Source: an uncultured Eisenbergiella sp.
GTDB taxonomy: Bacteria; Bacillota; Clostridia; Lachnospirales; Lachnospiraceae
Length of the DNA: 6,089 nt
Assembly (NCBI GenBank): GCA_948960675.1
Contig: CARDPF010000194.1
Location: 1-6,089 of the forward strand
Reading direction: 5' to 3'
This document shows, piece after piece, positions 4,746-6,089 of this stretch. A program made the translations under genes and the position numbers. The notes below the pieces were generated by a model, which was given only the letters and a program-made list of their open reading frames with translations, searched no databases and was not told the origin of the DNA. Positions within the stretch are counted from its first letter, which is position 1, and each line of letters begins with the position of its first letter.

Positions 4746-6047
4746 ATGGGTAAACAGGTGCAGCAAATTGGGCAAGAAAGGCAAGAAAGGCAGGAATTGC
4801 GGGGGATGCGGGAATTGCGGGAGCGTATCAGGACAGAAGGATGGCGCAGAATAGAGGGATCGCTTTTATTTTCGCATAAGCAGGTGGAGCTTACGCCCGC
4901 CCCAAACGAAAGGGCGGAGGGGTGCTTTGACATCACCGGCACTGCGGGAGGGCAGACGGAAGGGTTTGTGTTCGTGGAGGACGAGCGGATGCAATGCCTG
5001 ACACACACGTTTGGCAACGGAAACGGGACCATCGGTTATTGTTTTGACGCGGAGGGGATGCAGAACGGGGAGACCCGCAGCGGCCGCTTTCTTGTGGTAT
5101 CCAATTGTGGGGAATATGAACTGCCCTGGAAGGTGGAGGTGCGGCGAAAAGTACCGGAAAGCTCCATGGGGGAGATCCGCAATCTGTTCCATTTTGCCAA
5201 TCTGGCGAGGGCGAATTGGCAGGAGGCGGTGAAATTTTTTTATACGCAGGAGTTTAAGATCATTTGCGGGGAGGAAAATGAGGAACTGTTCAACCTATAC
5301 CGGGGATTTTCGGGAAGTCTGGGCAACGAGGCGAATGTGGAGGGCTTTTTGGTGGCGGTGCACAAAAAGCAGCCCATTGGTTTTTCGGCAGTACAGAAGG
5401 AAATCAGGCTTGGACAGGTTACAGGGAACAGCAGCGAGGAGCTATTGCTTTTAAAAAACGGCTGGGGGCCGGTGAAGCTGCGGGTGGAAGTATGGGGGGA
5501 CTTTCTCAACACGGAAAAAAGCTGGCTGACGGATGACGACTTTTTGGGGAACCAGTGCAGGCTTTCGCTTTTTGTGGAGGAAGGGCGCATGCACGAAGGA
5601 AAAAACTTCGGAAAGGTCGTTTTTCGTTACACAAACGGCTGTGTGGAGGTGCCAGTGATCGCCGAGAAGAAGATTGCGCAGGCAAAGGGCAAAGGGCCGG
5701 ACAGCCATGCCTGCAAAAAGTATACCCTGCAGCTTGTAAAGCTATATCAGCAGTACCGTATGAAACGGATAAACATGAAAACCTGGAGGAGCGGGGCGAA
5801 GGAATGCATCGGCCAGCTGCAAAAGCTTTCCCCAAAGGATCTGGTTCCGCAGCTTTTTGCCGCCCAGCTTTTCCTCACACAGGACAAGACGGAGGAAGCG
5901 CGCCGGATTTTGGGGCAGGCTGCCGGATACATTGAGGAGGCGGAACCGGCGGTATATTGCTACTATGTATACCTGACCACCCTGTATAACCGGGAGGAGA
6001 ATTACGTAGAACGTGCGGTGGCGAAAGTGGAGCAGGTTTTTTTACAA
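4746..6047 (+). CDS. DUF5717 family protein, N-terminal part (3' end lost at contig end)
   Basis: From ATG 4746 there are 434 native codons, after which the frame runs into adapter sequence at 6048. Residues about 45-135 form a beta-rich domain (VELTPAPNERAEGCFDITG ... GRFLVVSNCGEYELPWKVEV). Then comes SSMGEIRNLFHFANLARANW followed by QEAVKFFYTQEF (139-170), a stretch I recognise from DUF5717 proteins of Lachnospiraceae. A second beta-rich segment covers about 200-315, and from about 325 on the chain is helical and TPR-like (KYTLQLVKLYQQYR, LFAAQLFLTQDKTEEARRIL, YCYYVYLTTLYN). From memory the full family is very large, about 1000 residues or more, so most of the protein is missing. Its function is unknown; no signal peptide or membrane segment is visible here. 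The start is uncertain: 4746 has only AGGG 3 nt away, while ATG 4806 has AGGA 10 nt upstream and gives an N-terminus (MRELRERIRTEG) more like the family. Confidence 0.85.
4771..4821 (+). repeat. Short tandem repeats at the 5' end of the DUF5717 gene
   Basis: GGCAAGAAA occurs twice in tandem (4771-4779, 4780-4788), followed by the variant GGCAGGAA (4789-4796). GGAATTGCGGG occurs twice (4793-4803 and 4811-4821), with a related GGAATTGGGG at 4723-4732. In the DUF5717 frame they encode a polar QERQERQELRGMRELRER stretch. This may be a slippage-prone leader rather than conserved coding sequence. Confidence 0.55.
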
Positions 6048-6089
6048 AGATCGGAAGAGCACACGTCTGAACTCCAGTCACACAACAGC
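6048..6089 (+). other. Illumina TruSeq adapter and index (sequencing artefact)
   Basis: The sequence from 6048 begins AGATCGGAAGAGC and continues exactly as the TruSeq read-2 adapter through 6081 (...CTCCAGTCAC). It is followed by eight bases, ACAACAGC, where the i7 sample index sits. In the DUF5717 frame it reads RSEEHTSELQS, and on the other strand TGVQTCALP, both familiar peptides of adapter-contaminated entries. The last 42 bases are therefore not genomic, and genomic sequence ends at 6047. Confidence 0.97.

Noticed and set aside
5875..6081. 68-codon minus-strand frame starting MTGVQTCALPI
   Set aside because: The start lies in adapter sequence and the rest is antisense to the DUF5717 gene.

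Overview
The window looks like a short contig from a spore-forming gut Clostridium relative, most likely Lachnospiraceae. This rests on three things: a DUF5717-type protein (a family I associate with Lachnospiraceae), a SleC-like spore cortex-lytic protein, and a GntR/YtrA-type regulator with an ABC transporter behind Gram-positive style ribosome binding sites (GGAGG, 7-8 nt spacing). No rRNA, tRNA or CRISPR array was seen.

Layout. 1-1251 (minus): SleC-like protein with a SpoIID-type domain and a peptidoglycan-binding domain, cut by the left edge. 1252-1417: intergenic, with a 9-bp hairpin in the leader of that gene and a 17-bp-stem terminator-like hairpin behind the next operon. 1418-3316 (minus): a compact three-gene operon in which each gene overlaps the next by 7-8 nt, encoding a GntR/YtrA regulator, an ABC ATPase and a six-helix permease. 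Its promoter (3352-3380) is followed directly by a perfect inverted-repeat operator (3332-3351), so the regulator probably represses its own operon. 3404-3697: a 294-bp, nearly self-complementary inverted repeat with no gene. 3724-4353 (minus): an AT-rich P-loop kinase-like gene of unknown substrate, with an extended -10 promoter at 4450-4478. 4514-4670: a 157-bp inverted repeat flanked by a perfect 8-bp direct repeat, which is the signature of a MITE. 4746-6047 (plus): the N-terminal 434 residues of a DUF5717 protein. 6048-6089: not biological, an Illumina TruSeq read-2 adapter plus an 8-base index left on the contig end.

How it fits together. The regulator, ATPase and permease form one self-contained exporter or stress-response module. 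The cortex-lytic gene lies downstream on the same strand but is separated by a terminator-like hairpin and probably has its own control. The kinase-like gene lies between two large inverted repeats and differs in base composition from its surroundings, so it may be a later arrival. I see no clear novel multi-gene defence or mobile system. The points most worth checking are the two hairpin elements and the adapter at the end.
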